Notes under the pieces: model-generated | The model's input: the letters and a program-made list of their open reading frames with translations, nothing else | The model's database searches: none | What the model was told of the DNA's origin: nothing | Shown here: positions 62,798 through 64,000 of the stretch, piece by piece | How positions within the stretch are numbered: position 1 is the stretch's first letter | Layout: each line of letters begins with the position of its first letter | Origin: Ensifer oleiphilus | GTDB taxonomy: Bacteria > Pseudomonadota > Alphaproteobacteria > Rhizobiales > Rhizobiaceae | Direction: 5' to 3' | DNA: 64,000 nt | Assembly (NCBI RefSeq): GCF_013371465.1 | Contig: NZ_JABWDU010000002.1 | Span: 1,033,666 to 1,097,665, forward strand | Translations under genes and position numbers: made by a program

Positions 62798-63627
62798 AGG
62801 GCCCACTCCGGTTTGCGATCGAGAACCGGCAGGGGATGGCGATCGGAGCCGATCGCCGGCATGCAGTTCAACAGGCCCTGGGTGTAGGGATGCTTGGCAT
62901 TTGCGAGATCCGACGCGGCAAGTTCCTCGACGATCTTGCCGGCATACATGACGATGACGCGGTCGCAGAACGACGACACCAGCCTCAAGTCGTGCGATAC
63001 GAAGATCAGGCCCATGCCGCGCTCGGAAACCAGCTTGTCGAGGATACCAAGCACTTCGAGCTGGACTGTCACGTCGAGCGCCGACGTCGGTTCGTCGGCG
63101 ATCAGAAGCTCAGGCCCTGCCACCAGCATCATCGCGATCATTGCGCGCTGACCCATGCCGCCCGAGACCTCGTGCGGATAGAGGTCGAAGACGCGGCCGG
63201 GATCGCGGATCTGCACCGCCTCCAGCATGTCGAGCGCCCGCTCGCGCGCTTCCGCACGGCCGACCTTCTCGTGTCGCGTCAATGTCTCGACGATCTGCCG
63301 GCCGATGCTCATCACCGGGTTCAGCGAATACTTCGGGTCCTGCAGGATCATGGCGATGCGCTTGCCTCTGAGATCCCGCCGCACCTTCGGCGCGGCCGAA
63401 AGCAGGTCGATGCCTTCGAAGGAAAGCGTCTTGGCAGTCACCCGCGCATGCGCCGGTGTCAGTCCCATGATCGCACGGCCCGTCTGCGACTTGCCGGAAC
63501 CGCTCTCGCCAACAATGCCGAGGCGTTCGCGGCCGAGCGTGAAGGAGACCCCGCGCACGGCTTCGATTACGCCCGTGCGGGTCGGAAACGAGACCTTGAG
63601 GTCGTCAACGGTCAGAAGCGGGTTCAT
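62794..63627 (-). CDS. Peptide/nickel ABC transporter ATP-binding protein (DppD/OppD-like)
   Basis: A 277-residue ATPase: Walker A GIVGESGSGKSQTGRAI near residue 33, signature VSGGMGQRAMIAMML near 150, Walker B LLIADEPTSALDV near 175. It ends with the C-terminal stretch HPYTQGLLNCMPAIGS typical of DppD. It overlaps the permease stop (ATGA) and the second ATPase, so the operon is tightly coupled. Confidence 0.9.
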   Translation of the reverse strand: MNPLLTVDDLKVSFPTRTGVIEAVRGVSFTLGRERLGIVGESGSGKSQTGRAIMGLTPAHARVTAKTLSFEGIDLLSAAPKVRRDLRGKRIAMILQDPKYSLNPVMSIGRQIVETLTRHEKVGRAEARERALDMLEAVQIRDPGRVFDLYPHEVSGGMGQRAMIAMMLVAGPELLIADEPTSALDVTVQLEVLGILDKLVSERGMGLIFVSHDLRLVSSFCDRVIVMYAGKIVEELAASDLANAKHPYTQGLLNCMPAIGSDRHPLPVLDRKPEWAL

Positions 63628-64000
63628 TGTCCGCTCTCCCGTGGGTCGAGCGCATCGCGCAGGCCGTCGCCGAGCAGGTTGAAGCCGAGGCTGACAATCA
63701 GGATCGCGATGCCGGGCATTGTGGCAACCCACCACTGGTCGAGGATGAAGCGGCGACCGGATGCGATCATCGCGCCCCATTCCGGAAGCGGCGGCTGTGC
63801 GCCAAGGCCAAGGAAGCCAAGGCCCGCAGCCGTCAAGATGATGCCGGCCATGTCGAGCGTGACGCGAACGATCAGCGACGACATGCACATCGGCATCACA
63901 TGCCGGAAGACGATACGCGTCGGCGACGCGCCCATCAGCTGCACGGCGGCGATATAGTCGGAGTTGCGCACCGTCAGCGTTTCGGCGCGCGCGATGCGCG
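63624..64000 (-). CDS. Peptide/nickel ABC transporter permease (DppC-like), partial at the window end
   Basis: The last 125 residues of a permease whose 5' part lies outside the window. It shows the EAA-type loop VRNSDYIAAVQLMGASPTRIVFRHVMPM and the helix-rich end GLGFLGLGAQPPLPEWGAMIASGRRFI and TMPGIAILIVSLGFNLLGDGLRDALDPR, typical of DppC. The remaining operon (DppB, DppA) is expected beyond the edge. Confidence 0.9.
   Translation of the reverse strand, partial: RIARAETLTVRNSDYIAAVQLMGASPTRIVFRHVMPMCMSSLIVRVTLDMAGIILTAAGLGFLGLGAQPPLPEWGAMIASGRRFILDQWWVATMPGIAILIVSLGFNLLGDGLRDALDPRESGQ

Overview
The window is a GC-rich, densely packed stretch of an alphaproteobacterial chromosome, most probably from Rhizobiaceae (Ensifer/Sinorhizobium/Rhizobium/Agrobacterium group). 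The main reasons are the gbpR-chvE-gguABC sugar-sensing locus, a host-attachment family protein, a MHYT-GGDEF-EAL protein, the rhizobial set of sugar ABC transporters and two promoters of the alphaproteobacterial general-stress type (GGAAC-N16-CGTT). I see no insertion sequence, phage, CRISPR array or plasmid replication gene.

Layout. (1) 1-8.5 kb: purine catabolism. puuD and guaD lie on the + strand; puuE-uraD-allA-uraH form a - strand operon. Between them are an FMN L-lactate dehydrogenase and a secreted hydrolase, and a DUF1045/2H-phosphoesterase-like gene lies just upstream of puuE. Together they take guanine to xanthine and urate to allantoate, and ureidoglycolate to glyoxylate; xanthine oxidation and allantoate hydrolysis must be encoded elsewhere. 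(2) 8.8-21.3 kb: mixed housekeeping and stress genes: a PRC-barrel protein, a divergent FAD oxidoreductase/MnmD pair (a candidate split MnmC), an MttB-family methyltransferase, a host-attachment protein, a YafY/ABM pair, AlkC, RhlE, an EamA transporter, a GyrI-like protein and a LysR/YeiH pair. (3) 21.5-24.7 kb: a three-gene cassette of circularly permuted ATP-grasp, alpha-E and transglutaminase proteins.

(4) 25-34.8 kb: a - strand operon chvE-gguA-gguB-gguC(araD1)-aldehyde dehydrogenase-IlvD/Edd dehydratase with divergent gbpR. It couples a ChvE-type sugar receptor and its ABC transporter to a complete arabonate to 2-oxoglutarate route. (5) 34.9-39.4 kb: a J-domain-like protein, a small membrane protein, an inositol dehydrogenase and a large c-di-GMP protein. 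(6) 39.5-44.7 kb: a ROK repressor divergent from a xylose-type ABC transporter (xylFHG), with a near-identical palindromic operator in front of each transcription unit. (7) 45.0 kb: tRNA-Arg(CCG), then a secreted S33/TAP-like hydrolase, an AraC/SDR pair and a class III nucleotide cyclase.

(8) 50.8-61.9 kb: a surface-glycan or glycoconjugate region. It has an RmlC-like epimerase; a translationally coupled six-gene operon of WbqC-like protein, methyltransferase, epimerase, ATP-grasp ligase, metallophosphoesterase and DegT aminotransferase; a GT2; and rfbF-rfbG-C-methyltransferase-glycosyltransferase, which points to a CDP-linked C-methyl-branched 6-deoxyhexose. (9) 62-64 kb: the end of a Dpp/Opp-type peptide ABC operon, whose permease runs off the window.

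The best candidates for undescribed biology are the WbqC/ATP-grasp/phosphoesterase/aminotransferase operon, the branched-sugar module next to it, the ATP-grasp/alpha-E/transglutaminase cassette, and several unassigned regulatory structures (ROK operators, a tandem palindrome after gbpR, and a long hairpin in the chvE leader).
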